In this document: piece by piece, positions 22,166 through 32,547 of the stretch
How positions within the stretch are numbered: position 1 is the stretch's first letter
How the letters are laid out: every line of letters starts with the position of its first letter
Assembly (NCBI GenBank): GCA_030762935.1
Contig: CM060883.1
Span: forward strand, 52,722,001 to 52,786,000
DNA from: Hymenopus coronatus
Lineage: Eukaryota > Arthropoda > Insecta > Mantodea > Hymenopodidae
Direction of reading: 5' to 3'
DNA: 64,000 nucleotides
Notes under the pieces: model-generated
The model's input: only the letters and a program-made list of their open reading frames with translations
What the model was told of the DNA's origin: nothing
Database searches by the model: none
Program-made: the position numbers and the translations under genes

Positions 22166-23490
22166 GTTGTGCATGTGTATGACATTAGTAACTCAAGTGC
22201 AAGTTGTTATGCTGTATGTCTTAGTGGCTAATTAAGAGCATTCAGCAGTAAGTAGTGTTTCTCAATTGTTACATTGATGTCAGAAGTGGGAAAAAAATAA
22301 TTAGTTCCCCACTGCTTCAGAAATTATTGACCAAAATGGAGCAGATAGATGTGAAAAAGGTTTTTTGGAATGCAACAAATGGGGATGGAAATGGAATCTA
22401 GAAGGAAGAAATGAGGAGTAAAACAGAGAATGTAAATTCCAGAATGCACAAGTTGGAAGAGAAGATAGATCCGCAATAGAGAAGATGAAGACAGAGCTAT
22501 CAACCAAAACTGATGGACAACTGACTAGCATAACAAAAAGCATGGAACAGTATGATGGGAAAATGGAGAATCTTTGCCAGCATATTAATGCCATATAGGA
22601 CTTTGGGGAATGACTAAATACCCTGCAGAGGAGTTGACAGAAAGCCAAGGAACTGAATGCATTGATAGATAACTTACTTAAGGAGGCTCACAGATATGAG
22701 GGTCAAGAAGCCTGGGTGCAATATATCTGCACACACCAAGTCACCAAAATATAGACTCTTCACTTTGCCAAAGTGAGGACATCACAAAGCTGATAGCCAG
22801 CTTTCAGGGAAGGTCAGCAGAAGCTTTGTAGGTGATCCCAATGTATGTATTGTCTGGAGACATATGGAAGGCCCTTGAAAATTGGTTTGAGAACTATAAT
22901 TTGGCCACAGCCTACCAGAGTCAGCTGAAGTCAAGGCAGCAACCACCAGAAGAGATACTGCAGAAGCTCACCTAGGCCAAAGAACAATTAGTGAACAAAG
23001 CTCTGCCCAGTTACATGACCCAGGAAGCCTTCTGCATGGACTACAGGAAGCTGAATGCCTTGACCAGAAATAACTGTTTTCCCTCACCCCAGATGGATGA
23101 CACACTTGTTGGTGCCTAGTGATTCTCTGTGTTGGTTTTGAAATTGTGATATTGACGAGAGGCCATAGATCCCAGTGACAAGGAGAAGAATGCATTTTCG
23201 ACAGGCCAAGAGCATTGGAATTTACAATTATGCCCTTTGGCCTCTGTAATGCTCTAGCTACTTTCCAGCACCTCATGGAATCAGCGATGAGAGTGGAATG
23301 CGAAGAAGTGCCATCTCTTCTGCAGGATGTGAACTACCTGAACCACATAGTCTCACCTTCTGGAGTGAACACAGAGGGTCCAAGAGGGTAGTATGGAAAG
23401 AGATTGGCCTTGCCCAAAATATAAACATGAAGTTTCCTGGTACTGTGCAACTATTTTGTCAGCATCATGAAACCCACCTTCACTCTTCAG
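22166..23490 (+). mobile_element. Ty3/gypsy remnant K
   Basis: An LTR-like stretch ends ATTGTTACA at 22273, followed by TGATGTCAGAAGTGGGA at 22275-22291, which fits a primer-binding site complementary to a tRNA-Leu 3' end with one mismatch. Then comes a decayed gag with a Met/Lys/Glu-rich coiled region (22325-22700) and a gag segment near 22780-22980. An RT piece begins near 23030 (CMDYRKLNALTRN) and continues to LEFTIMPFGLCNALATFQHLMES near 23215-23285. Much of gag and the protease are missing between these parts. Stops and frameshifts throughout show it is dead. Confidence 0.75.
22275..22291 (+). other. Gypsy K primer-binding site
   Basis: TGATGTCAGAAGTGGGA directly follows the LTR end. 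Reverse-complemented, it resembles the tRNA-Leu acceptor end CCCACTTCTGACACCA. Confidence 0.6.
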
Positions 23491-23539
23491 ACAAAAGAGG
23501 GTTTACAATGCTCAGATGAGAGAGAAAATGAGAGAAAGT

Positions 23540-23575
23540 GACACAGAGAGAAAGGGAGGATAAGGAGAGAGAGAG

Positions 23576-23617
<42 letters not shown>
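23540..23617 (+). repeat. (GA)n microsatellite
   Basis: Interrupted GAGA tract, nearly pure at 23575-23616. The minus-strand frame full of LS repeats here is a by-product of the repeat. Confidence 0.95.
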
Positions 23618-23620
<3 letters not shown>

Positions 23621-24029
23621 TCCAGGTGTTTATATCAGCATTCTGTATTACACCTGATTTAGGTTTCCCACACCTAGTGGCAATTTTATTATGGGTAACT
23701 ATGCTAGCAACATATACGAGTTCACTCATTCTTACATCATGTCCAGGATGGTTAGGAGTGGGCAATAAAATTACAGCAACTTTAGAGGCTACTTATTAAA
23801 ATTAATTAAAAGTGTCTAAATATAGCTAAAACAAAGTAAACCTTTCAGTTTCTTATGCTTTAAATTCCATAGACTTGTCAAAATGACCAGTACATCCTTC
23901 GAGTGTTAATGCATGAGCATGTTTTCATTTGTACCTTTTTGAGGAAAGTCCCTCCATCTGCTGCATTTTCCTGGAATTACCACATTTGTATGCTGTTCTA
24001 CATTCCATCCCATTGACCTCCATCCTCTT
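23618..24029 (+). other. Intron sequence between gypsy K and the A2 SINE host
   Basis: AT-rich sequence with no recognisable frame or element. Confidence 0.6.
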
Positions 24030-24189
24030 GGCCACGCTGTATGGTCTAGGAATAACCTACTAGTTTTTGGCTCCCAAGGTCATGGGTTCAAACCCATTGG
24101 AGGCAATGGATTTTTTTGGGCACAAAAATTCTTATTATGACTTCTTTTATAAGATTAGTAAATCTGTTGGTCCTGTGTCGTAGACTTTT
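24030..24189 (+). mobile_element. tRNA-derived SINE (family 2), copy 2, left part
   Basis: The head runs TGTATGGTCTAGGAATAACC (A-box region) to GGTCATGGGTTCAAACCCATTGG (B-box), then TGGATTTTTTTGGGCACAAAAATTCTTA. It is interrupted at 24189 by A2 and continues at 30025. The body alignment to 54132-54361 shows that the two parts belong together. Confidence 0.8.
24177..24189 (+). repeat. Left target-site duplication of A2
   Basis: GTCGTAGACTTTT, repeated exactly at 30025-30037. Confidence 0.92.
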
Positions 24190-24647
24190 CCCCCCAGGGG
24201 CCTACTACGGTAGGTACGGGTTAGGCGCACCCGGGGTCCCGAGCCACCTTGACTCCCTCTGTGGGCAACCTCAGAGTGGTGAGGGAGCCAGAAGGTCAAA
24301 ATGCCCACCCACGTGTAGGCCGTGCGTGGAGACCCGTGTCGGTGAAGAGGAATATCCTGGTTGGTTGAGGGTTGCGTACCTGAGCCTGGGCTTCTGTCTT
24401 TCAGTAACTGGGGAGGGTGCGCAGCCTAATACACCGCTTTGGTTTCTGATTTGCCTAAACGGGAGGCTAGGGACTAACCCACCCCTAGTCAATCGGCCAG
24501 GACTAGGTATTACACCGAACTCCAGGGTGAGTGGGACGGCGAGCCCGCTATATCCCCTGTGTAGCCCTGTCACCCCAGTGGGGTGACCCCTCGTTGGGCT
24601 CCGTGGTGGGAGGGGAGCACTGGGGGATGAATTTATACCATTTTTCT
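24190..24647 (+). promoter_or_regulatory. 5' leader of A2
   Basis: Same leader as A1. The UNCG hairpin is at 24201-24214, and the 9-bp stem near 24250-24288 has one G-T wobble (GAGGGAGCC). The gag frame remains open upstream of its ATG to about 24531. Confidence 0.6.
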
Positions 24648-26099
24648 ATGGCACCAAAACAAAAACCCCTTAATAAAGACGTTGGAAAGGAAGTAGTCGA
24701 GTCATGTGGTCCTCGCTACTTGGTCATTCATAGGACAGAGGAAGGTAAGAAGTTCCTTACGGTGAGCCCTTTTACTATCCAAAAGGGTATCGATGCCATT
24801 GCTGGTCCTGTTAAATCCTGCGTTCGAGCTCGCAATGGTACACTTCTTGTCGAAGCCAACTCCGCCTCGCAAGCTGCAAGAATACTTAAAGCCACCATGT
24901 TAGCCAGCTATCCAGTGAAGGTCGAGGTGCACAAGTCGCTGAACTCCTCCCGCGGTGTAATAACAACCCGCGCGTTGGACGGTTTGTCCATTGAGGAGAT
25001 CAAAGAAAATCTTGCGACTCAGGGTGTCTCAGCTGTTTATCGGGTACAACGTAAGATCAACGGTGAATTCCTGCCTACTCGTACCCTGTTTCTTACTTTT
25101 GATCGGGTTGATCTGCCTCAAAAGATTAGAGCAGGGTATGAAGCCATCGAAGTTAGGCCTTATATACCCAATCCGCTGAGGTGCTTTAAATGCCAACGTT
25201 TTGGTCACACTAGTGAGTTGTGTACCGGCAAGTCCACCTGCGTCCACTGCGGTGACATCTCCCACGATGGGGCCTGTACTTCAGCTCCATCGTGTGTGAA
25301 CTGTAACGGGGAACACCCATCTAGTTCCCGAGACTGCCCCCGTTTTGCAGAGGAACGAGCGATCCAGGAGATACGGGTGAAAGAGAAGGTGTCCTTCTTG
25401 GAAGCCCGGAAACTCCTGCGACTCCGCCAACCCTCTGCCCCGAGGTCCGGTACCTATAGCTCAGTTGCAGCTAAACCGGTACCGCGTCGGGAAATTGCAA
25501 CACAGACCGGCGATATGAACGGGGCTACAATTGCGGAAAAGGTTATTTTAGCCCAAGCGCTGCCAAAGCCTTCGGCACCTACACCCAAGTTGGTATCAAC
25601 ATCTGCCAAATCCGTCAGCTTACAGAATAGTCCTGCACACTTGTCACCGAAAGCCTCGACCTCGGGAACTAAAGCTGGTAAATTCACGACGTCTTCTGCC
25701 CCGGAAAAACAGTTCAAGACCAAATATGTACGACAAGACTTCTTGAAAGAAAATGTGCAATCTATTACCAAGTCATCTAAAGGTAAGAAAAGTACACGCA
25801 ACTCCACACGTGTATCCTCCTCTGAAGGGTCATCTGGGGAGGAGGGCGTGAATCGGCGACGGCCGTCTTCGCCGATCAGCACATCCAATCGGTTCGAACT
25901 ACTCGGACCGAAATTTGCTCTTGAAAAAGGGACCTCCCTTGTGGAGGAGATGGATCAGGAGGATTCTGCCGCCACTGCCCGAGGGACAGTGCGGAAACGG
26001 CAGGATCGTGCTCCTGAAAATAGTACTAGCCCAACGCCTAAGAAGAACAAATTGAACCGACCAGCTAATCCCAATCTGCAGAAGCGTCTTTCGATTTGA
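24648..26099 (+). CDS. A2 gag ORF1, intact zinc-knuckle protein
   Basis: 483 residues. The open frame extends upstream, but I start at ATG 24648 (MAPKQKPLNKDVGKEVV) because this start is conserved in A1, A3 and A4. The N-terminal half (about 20-175) is an RRM-like nucleic-acid-binding region by family analogy, with SPFTIQKGIDAI and LDGLSIEEI blocks. Three CCHC knuckles follow at about 179-233: CFKCQRFGHTSELC, CVHCGDISHDGAC and CVNCNGEHPSSSRDC. The C-terminal 200 residues are basic and Ser/Pro-rich. It binds element RNA and packages it with pol. The stop TGA lies 22 bases before the pol ATG. Confidence 0.94.
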   Translation: MAPKQKPLNKDVGKEVVESCGPRYLVIHRTEEGKKFLTVSPFTIQKGIDAIAGPVKSCVRARNGTLLVEANSASQAARILKATMLASYPVKVEVHKSLNSSRGVITTRALDGLSIEEIKENLATQGVSAVYRVQRKINGEFLPTRTLFLTFDRVDLPQKIRAGYEAIEVRPYIPNPLRCFKCQRFGHTSELCTGKSTCVHCGDISHDGACTSAPSCVNCNGEHPSSSRDCPRFAEERAIQEIRVKEKVSFLEARKLLRLRQPSAPRSGTYSSVAAKPVPRREIATQTGDMNGATIAEKVILAQALPKPSAPTPKLVSTSAKSVSLQNSPAHLSPKASTSGTKAGKFTTSSAPEKQFKTKYVRQDFLKENVQSITKSSKGKKSTRNSTRVSSSEGSSGEEGVNRRRPSSPISTSNRFELLGPKFALEKGTSLVEEMDQEDSAATARGTVRKRQDRAPENSTSPTPKKNKLNRPANPNLQKRLSI

Positions 26100-26121
26100 A
26101 ACTTATCCCATAATATACTCA

Positions 26122-29100
26122 ATGGCTATCCTCCATTGGAACATACGCGGAATTCGACCACATCGACCAGAGCTTGACTTGTTGCTGCGCCAGCATGAAC
26201 CCTTGGCTGTATGCTTACAAGAGACGAAGCTCCGTCCACAGGACACCGTTACCATCAGGCAGTACTCCTCCGTACGATGTGATTTATCCCCGGAGGACGG
26301 TGTCCCGGCACATGGGGGCACTATGATGCTTATTCGAGATGATATTTTTGCCAACTCCGTACCCATACAATCTGCAATCCAGTCCGTTGCTGTCAGCATT
26401 AAGCTACCCTCCGCTTTATTCACCATTTGCAGTATCTATTTGCCTCCATCTGCGGACCTCTCGCACAGCGACTTAGAACACCTCATTTTGCAGTTGCCAC
26501 CACCCTTTTTATTGGTAGGCGACGTGAATGCCCATCACCCTCTTTGGGGCTCTCCTCGGGCTTGTGCGAGAGGTACGCTACTTAAAGACTTCTTGGATAG
26601 TCAGAATCTTGCTCTCTTGAACACCGGAGAACCCACCTTTCTATCTGACGCATTTCATAGTTTTTCACACATTGACATTGCAATTTGTTCCCCTCAGCTG
26701 GCAGTCACCTTATGCTGGAATATCATCTCGGATTTGCATTCTAGTGACCACTTTCCTTGTCGTATTAGTGTCTTGACACCCGTTGTATGTTCCACCCGTT
26801 TACCTAGTTGGCGCCTAGACCACGCCAGCTGGGAACTGTACTCCCACTTGGCTGAATTTAGCTACGAAGAGCACGACTCTGTGAACCACTTGGTCGAACA
26901 TCTGACAGGGACCATTCTTTCTGCTGCTGAGCAAGCCATTCCGCGTTCGACTGGCTACAGCCGTCGATTTCCGGTACCTTGGTGGACCGATGACTGTCGG
27001 GATGCTATTCGCGCTCGCAGACGAGCTCTACGGGTTTTCCAGCGTTTTCCTACACTGGATAACCTGATACACTATAAACGGATGCGTGCACATTCTAGGC
27101 GGGTTATTAAGGATAGCAAAAAGATGTCATGGAATAAATTCGTGGGTTCCTTTAATCGACATACACCTTCCTCTGTCGTATGGGATAAGTTAAGACGTGT
27201 GGCTGGGAAACCGAACCATATGCCCATCGCCGGTCTCAAAACACCTACCGGAGCTGTTGTTGATACATTTGACGTGGCGAATACTTTAGGCAGTGCTTTC
27301 GCTCAGGTGTCTAGCACAGGCAACTATTCCCCTGAGTTTCTTACAGTTAAGAACCAGGTGGAATCTCAAGAATTCTCGTTTCTTTCTGGCAACCTTGAGG
27401 ATTATAATCGCCTTTTCACCCTGGCAGAGCTAGACAATGCACTCTCCTCTTCACGACACTCAGCACTAGATCCAGATGGTATCCACGTCCTAATGTTGCA
27501 ACATCTCTCTCCTGATGGCAAAGATTTCCTACTCGAGGTCTATAATCGTGTCTGGGTTGATGGCATTTTTCCAGACAAGTGGCGGGAGGCCACCATCATA
27601 CCCATTCTTAAACCTGGAAAGGACCGCCATCTTCCTTCCAGTTACCGTCCTATTTCCCTCACCAGTTGCGTGTGCAAGGTGATGGAACGCATGATCAATG
27701 GACGGTTGGTGTGGTGGCTGGAATCCCACAATCTTCTGACGAACATCCAGTGTGGCTTTCGACGACGACGTTCAACTGCTGACCACCTTGTCTCTCTGTC
27801 AACTCAGATTATGGACGGGTTTCTTAAGAACAGCCCCACAGTTGGGATATTTTTTGACCCCGAGAAGGCCTACGACACGTGTTGGCGGGCGGGAATATTG
27901 CGTTCTCTGCACAACTGGAACATACGTGGACGCCTACCGTTGGTCATTCAGGAGTTTATGCGGGACCGCGTTTTTCGAGTGAGGGTGGGTTCGGTTTTTT
28001 CTAACCATTTTATTCAAGAGAACGGAGTGCCGCAGGGCTCGGTACTCAGCGTGACTCTATTTGCTATTGCGATAAATTCCATATCACTATGTGTGCCTCA
28101 AGGTGTCTCTTCCTGTTTATTCGTGGACGACTTTGCCATCTTCTGTACTTCTCAGCGTACACCGTTTTTGGAACGCCGTCTCCAGCGGTGTTTGGACAAT
28201 CTCTATGCATGGAGCTCGAAACACGGTTTTCGTTTCTCCGCTGAGAAGACAGTGTGCGTTAACTTTTGGCGCCGTAAGTGGCAAATGCCGCCGTCTCTTC
28301 GACTCGGGCCAGATTTACTTCCTTTCGCAGACGAGGCGAGATTCCTTGGTTTGATCTTCGATCGGAAACTTTGTTGGGCACCACAAATAGCACAGCTTAG
28401 AGCACGATGTGACCGTTCTCTAAATCTTTTACGGATACTAAGTGGCAAGTCTTGGGGTGCGGATCGGACGGCATTGCTCCGTCTTTATCGTGCTGTGATT
28501 CGTTCGAAGTTGGACTATGGCAGCATTGTGTATTCTTCAGCTCGACCTTCAGTGCTCAGAAGGTTAGACACAGTCCATAACCAGGGCATCCGTGTGGCCG
28601 TTGGAGCTTTTCCAACGAGCCCAGTTGTTAGCCTCTACGCCGAATCGGGAGAACCTCCTCTGCGTTGTTGGCGTGATGTCCTGCTTGCTAATTATGGCTG
28701 TGGGCTGAAGTGTATGCCAGGGCATCCAACTTATCACGCTTTTTTCTCCCCTGAGCTGCACGAGCGATACTGCCTCCGCTCTCTGAGGCCCAGGCCAGCA
28801 GGTTTTCGTTTCCGTGAGCTTCTACGCCAGCACCATGTTGAAATTCCTCGGCTGTTACCCAAGGGAGAGAGTATACACCCCCCTTGGTTACACGCTACCT
28901 CCCATGTCGATCTCGGGATGACGCTCTACGGGAAATCTGTTACGCCTCTTGATAGTATTCTTCGATGCTTTTTAGAATTTTTATCCAAATACAGTGGCCG
29001 TATTTGTATTTACACCGATGGTAGTAAGAGCCTCGACGGTGTTGGATGTGCCTTTGTAACTGGCACCACAACTTTTACTTACGGTTTGCCTAGTTGCACA

Positions 29101-29811
29101 TCTATATATTCTGCCGAGCTATATGCTATTTATCAAGCCCTTCTGTATATTCGACGTCGAAAATTAGGTGACTGCCTTATTCTTAGTGATTCCCTTAGTG
29201 CCCTTCAGAGCATTCGTGAGCTGTACAATTACCATCCTTTGGTGCAGCGCATCCAGGACGTTCTCCACATTTTGCACGCTTCTGGTTTTAATGTGGAGTG
29301 CGCATGGATTCCTGGACACGTTGGCTTGCCAGGGAATGACACGGCGGATTTGGCAGCGAAATCGGCAGTCACAGCGCCCAGTGTTACGATTACCCATTCA
29401 ACAGCAGAAGATTTTAGAGTGGCTGTACGGAGAGCCGTTTTTTCGACTTGGCATGCGGAGTGGTCGGCTCTCCGTGGTAATAAGCTGCGAGAGGTGAAGG
29501 ACCTCCCTGTCAACTGGGTAACCTCCTCTCGTTTATTCCGCCGGGAGGAGGTAGTACTAGCTCGGCTAAGAATTGGCCACTGTATTTTTACGCACAGTTA
29601 CCTTTTTAAACGTGAACCTGCTCCTGTCTGTGCGCTCTGTGGGGAGGCACAGACAGTTCGTCATGTGTTGCTGGAGTGTGGTCACCTGGCACACATTCGG
29701 TCATCTATGGGCATGCCGGCCTCTCTTGCTGAGGTCCTGGCAGATGACCCAAGTGCAGTGGACAGGGTTTTTAAATTTTTAGCAAAACTTTCTTTTACCT
29801 TGACGTTTTAG
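26122..29811 (+). CDS. A2 pol ORF2: full-length frame with RT motif substitutions
   Basis: 1229 residues, collinear with A1 pol: endonuclease (LQETK, GDVNAHH, SSDHFP), RT (FVDD at 667-670), RNase H (YTDGS at 964-968, LSDSL, GNDTADLA) and a C-terminal CALCGE...HVLLEC motif. Unlike A1 and A3, the conserved APGPDGI reads ALDPDGI (codons 449-450, 27466-27471), and the residue after the motif A catalytic Asp is Pro instead of Leu (codon 580, 27859-27861). Both positions are strongly conserved in non-LTR RTs, so the enzyme may be impaired although the frame is open. The start ATGGCTATCC is shared by all copies. Confidence 0.94.
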   Translation: MAILHWNIRGIRPHRPELDLLLRQHEPLAVCLQETKLRPQDTVTIRQYSSVRCDLSPEDGVPAHGGTMMLIRDDIFANSVPIQSAIQSVAVSIKLPSALFTICSIYLPPSADLSHSDLEHLILQLPPPFLLVGDVNAHHPLWGSPRACARGTLLKDFLDSQNLALLNTGEPTFLSDAFHSFSHIDIAICSPQLAVTLCWNIISDLHSSDHFPCRISVLTPVVCSTRLPSWRLDHASWELYSHLAEFSYEEHDSVNHLVEHLTGTILSAAEQAIPRSTGYSRRFPVPWWTDDCRDAIRARRRALRVFQRFPTLDNLIHYKRMRAHSRRVIKDSKKMSWNKFVGSFNRHTPSSVVWDKLRRVAGKPNHMPIAGLKTPTGAVVDTFDVANTLGSAFAQVSSTGNYSPEFLTVKNQVESQEFSFLSGNLEDYNRLFTLAELDNALSSSRHSALDPDGIHVLMLQHLSPDGKDFLLEVYNRVWVDGIFPDKWREATIIPILKPGKDRHLPSSYRPISLTSCVCKVMERMINGRLVWWLESHNLLTNIQCGFRRRRSTADHLVSLSTQIMDGFLKNSPTVGIFFDPEKAYDTCWRAGILRSLHNWNIRGRLPLVIQEFMRDRVFRVRVGSVFSNHFIQENGVPQGSVLSVTLFAIAINSISLCVPQGVSSCLFVDDFAIFCTSQRTPFLERRLQRCLDNLYAWSSKHGFRFSAEKTVCVNFWRRKWQMPPSLRLGPDLLPFADEARFLGLIFDRKLCWAPQIAQLRARCDRSLNLLRILSGKSWGADRTALLRLYRAVIRSKLDYGSIVYSSARPSVLRRLDTVHNQGIRVAVGAFPTSPVVSLYAESGEPPLRCWRDVLLANYGCGLKCMPGHPTYHAFFSPELHERYCLRSLRPRPAGFRFRELLRQHHVEIPRLLPKGESIHPPWLHATSHVDLGMTLYGKSVTPLDSILRCFLEFLSKYSGRICIYTDGSKSLDGVGCAFVTGTTTFTYGLPSCTSIYSAELYAIYQALLYIRRRKLGDCLILSDSLSALQSIRELYNYHPLVQRIQDVLHILHASGFNVECAWIPGHVGLPGNDTADLAAKSAVTAPSVTITHSTAEDFRVAVRRAVFSTWHAEWSALRGNKLREVKDLPVNWVTSSRLFRREEVVLARLRIGHCIFTHSYLFKREPAPVCALCGEAQTVRHVLLECGHLAHIRSSMGMPASLAEVLADDPSAVDRVFKFLAKLSFTLTF

Positions 29812-29964
29812 TGTGATAGCAGTTTTTTTTTTTAAACTCTTTTAATTTTAATGTGTTGATTTTAGATGGAGTTTTATATCCAGCTCTGTTTAGAGGACTG
29901 GACCGTTCTGTTACTTCCGTTTAAACTGTGTTAGCTCTTTTACTTATTGCCAAGTTTTAATCAT

Positions 29965-29999
29965 AAGGGCGCTTATGACCTCGGCAGTTGAGCGCCCAT
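29965..29999 (+). other. 3'-terminal hairpin of A2
   Basis: Stem AAGGGCGCT/AGCGCCCAT, with one pair of the 9-bp stem lost. The loop is the same as in A1. The tail CACCATTATCATCATCATCATC follows to 30024. Confidence 0.85.
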
Positions 30000-30024
30000 A
30001 AACACCATTATCATCATCATCATC

Positions 30025-30165
30025 GTCGTAGACTTTTGGCATGTAAAGGAACCTCAAGCCGGATAAAGAGACCTCTGAGAAAATTAATTGGTCTTGCATA
30101 CCCAATATAAAATGGGATGCTAAGTACTGCAGTAGTTAGAAAGTCCATACATCTAATTTTTTTCT
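30025..30165 (+). mobile_element. tRNA-derived SINE (family 2), copy 2, right part
   Basis: Begins with the repeated target GTCGTAGACTTTT, then GGCATGTAAAGGAACCTCAAGCC, GAGACCTCTGAG and AATGGGATGCTAAG, in the order of the other copies of this SINE. Confidence 0.82.
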
Positions 30166-30439
30166 CATCCTCTCAGGATTCTTTGGGTTGATGCATCTGC
30201 AGTTGGGCAAAAATTTTATCAACTTCAATATGATATTGTTACTTTCTCTAACACATATGTACAATGCTCAAGCAGGCTGAAAAGATATTGTACTCCATCT
30301 AAAAATTTACACTGAGATTTCACCAAAAATCCATATTTTGAGATTCCCTGTATCCAAAAACAAAGCAATTTTAGAAAAAGGTGTATATATGTGCCTGCGG
30401 AGAGCATAGCTCAAAAACAAAAGGTTTATTAAATATCAA
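30166..30439 (+). other. AT-rich intron sequence
   Basis: No recognisable element. Small frames on either strand have no family features. Confidence 0.55.
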
Positions 30440-30770
30440 ACTTGGAATTTAAGTTCAGTGTCTTCCAAGGATGGGACAGAAATATTTTCAGGAATATTTC
30501 CCCCAGCCTCAAACTATTCTTTACTTGGAATATTTTTTTATGTTTTTGATTTTCTAAAAATGGCTCTAACGATTTTGATTAAAATGGCATATATTCAGGA
30601 TATTTGCATGACCAATAAAATGAATATCCTTAATTTCTTGGAAATAGCTCCAGAGACCTTTTCATTCTGAATGAATTTTGAATAACTGGTAAACATAAGA
30701 GACAAAAACTTACTACACAAAACTGTAGATTTCGCTAAAATACAAAATTCATATAACATTTTAGAACTAA
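30440..30770 (+). repeat. Unclassified AT-rich interspersed repeat, copy 3 (longest)
   Basis: This copy bridges the other two: its left part (30460-30610) matches copy 2 and its right part (30600-30770) matches copy 1. Shared blocks include CTTCCAAGG, ATTTTGATTAAAAT and the TAACTG...GACAAAAA segment. I see no terminal inverted repeats or tail. Confidence 0.6.
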
Positions 30771-31420
30771 CTTATTTCCTTTCTAGTTATAAGGATCTAA
30801 TAAATCAGACCATTTCTGCAATTAATTTGACCATTTATCTTGACTAGTATGATGCATATGAAAGAATGATATTTTGAAAGAATTTTGTTTATAGAAAGAT
30901 ACAGAAAATTATGTGAATGAAATATATCAGATTTTTGACATAAAATACTTCTTTAACTGACATTTGTTTCTACTCTTTAAACATTTGTCATTTAGCTGCA
31001 CAAATTTTAGTCCTAATATGAGATTTTACCCAGTTTTAATTCTTTAGATCTATTTAAAAGAAATATAATGCCTTATTAACATTTGTGCTTTAGTCAGGGT
31101 GCTAATGATGTACTAAGTTATGTGCTCTAAAACAACAACAAAAATTATTACTACTAAAACTGCTACCACCACTATAACCACCACCTCTGTTACTATTCCA
31201 TCCAGAAACCAAGAAAAAGTGTATGAACAAAGCTGTGGCAGTCTGTGTAGGAAAACTACTTATTGGAGGAGTTTACATAATATTAAAATAATTTTAAAGC
31301 TTTGAGATATAAACTTCAACAATGACACAATGGCAACTGTGGACTTTAGATGATGAGTCTGATAAGTTCATAAGTTTTGGATTGTGAATTTAGAATAGTG
31401 TGGGCATATGAGCTGGTGAA
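30771..31420 (+). other. AT-rich intron sequence with a trinucleotide-rich patch
   Basis: Mostly featureless. At 31127-31195 there is an ACC/ACA/ATT-rich patch. It is not followed by the LINE 3' hairpin, so I do not read it as an element tail. Confidence 0.5.
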
Positions 31421-32430
31421 GGTCTAGGAGACGTACCTTTTGGTGCTGGGTTGCGCTGCGACGACTGGCCCTCTCTCCGGCGTTGCAGTGCTGAAGTCGA
31501 CTCTCGACGCTCATAGGCTATTTGTGAACTCAGCGACGAGCTATTGAGAACTCTTTATATCTAGCTCAGGTATTGAGTGTTGTTGATCTCAAGGAGATGG
31601 TACGGAAAATTGACTTACAATAAGCGTCGGCACTTTTCGTTCAGTCAAAGGTTTATTCCCTTTCACAAATTCCCGAGAAAGTTCCTGAGGCGATTGTGTT
31701 CCGATAACTTCCCTCGAACAAGGGCGTGGCGCGCACAAAGGCAACTAAAATCTACGCTGCGACGAGTGCAACTGTTACGTGCAGAATAATTGTAGACACT
31801 TTAACTTTCTGCCGTGGCTTCCTCGCAGGTTACGCGTGATATTACGTTTCAACTGCGTGAATCGCTGTAAGAACTAGACTATACTTGCGCGGATTCTTGT
31901 TTCGAGCATCACAGATTTCGCGTGGAGTTACATTCCAACTACCTGAAAATTAGGGCGAATACTCTACATTTATAGGAAATTCTACCCACGCCCAAAACTC
32001 TCAACTTGTAATCTCATTGGCCCATTTTTTGGCGCCGAAAGTAGCTTGGGGTGCGCTTCTGCCGTGACGTGATTAATTCTAATTTGTCAATGCGTCTTTC
32101 ACGTGATTCTTGACCTAAATTTCCTCGTGGTTTCCCTGTTTATATGTCACCTCTACTTTCTCTTTCGGAGACGTGACTACATAATAGCGCCTTTCCCCTC
32201 TTGCAATATTCAAAGAAATAGCGTAAACAACTGAATTCGTCGCTTGAGAACTCTCGGGTTGAAATTAGAAACGCTTTCCAGGAACAATCTCTCTGAACAT
32301 CCAATGTACAATAAATACATATCTTAATTAGTAATTAACCTAAACAATTTAACCAATTTAAATATAGACTATGCGCTTATTCACTTTGGCAACAATCCGT
32401 CTCAATAGGTACAGAAATTTAATGCTAGCA
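31421..32430. other. Unclassified GC-richer block of about 1 kb
   Basis: This block differs from its AT-rich surroundings: it has many CpG dinucleotides, no long frame, a TATA-like CTTTATATCTAG near 31554 and an AATAAA near 32311. It lies just before an ARMC9 exon. I found no terminal inverted repeat, PBS, tRNA head or hairpin. It could be a solo LTR of an unrecognised element, another non-coding repeat, or a regulatory region. I cannot choose between these. Confidence 0.35.
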
Positions 32431-32547
32431 CCCCTTTTAATATCCATAGATGTTTTAGGGACTGAACATTCTTTACCAAAATGTTTTTAGCTTTCATAGG
32501 GTTTAATTATTCCACTATATTTAGCATATAAATGCTTCTCATTACAG

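Larger units (their letters stand above)
24190..30024 (+). mobile_element. Family A I-type LINE, copy A2, full length with both ORFs open
   Basis: A 5835-bp element with a perfect 13-bp target duplication. It opens with six C residues and the 5' hairpin and closes with the 3' hairpin and ATC tail. It inserted into a SINE inside the third visible ARMC9 intron, in sense orientation with the host gene. Both ORFs run their full length, but pol has unusual changes in RT motifs (see the pol entry). The 3' UTR is about 50-60 bp shorter than in A1: it has a shorter T-run and lacks the segment around TTGTGTTTTTTCC. Confidence 0.95.

Noticed and set aside
23487..23765. Minus-strand frame with LSLSLS repeats
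   Set aside because: Translation of the GA microsatellite.
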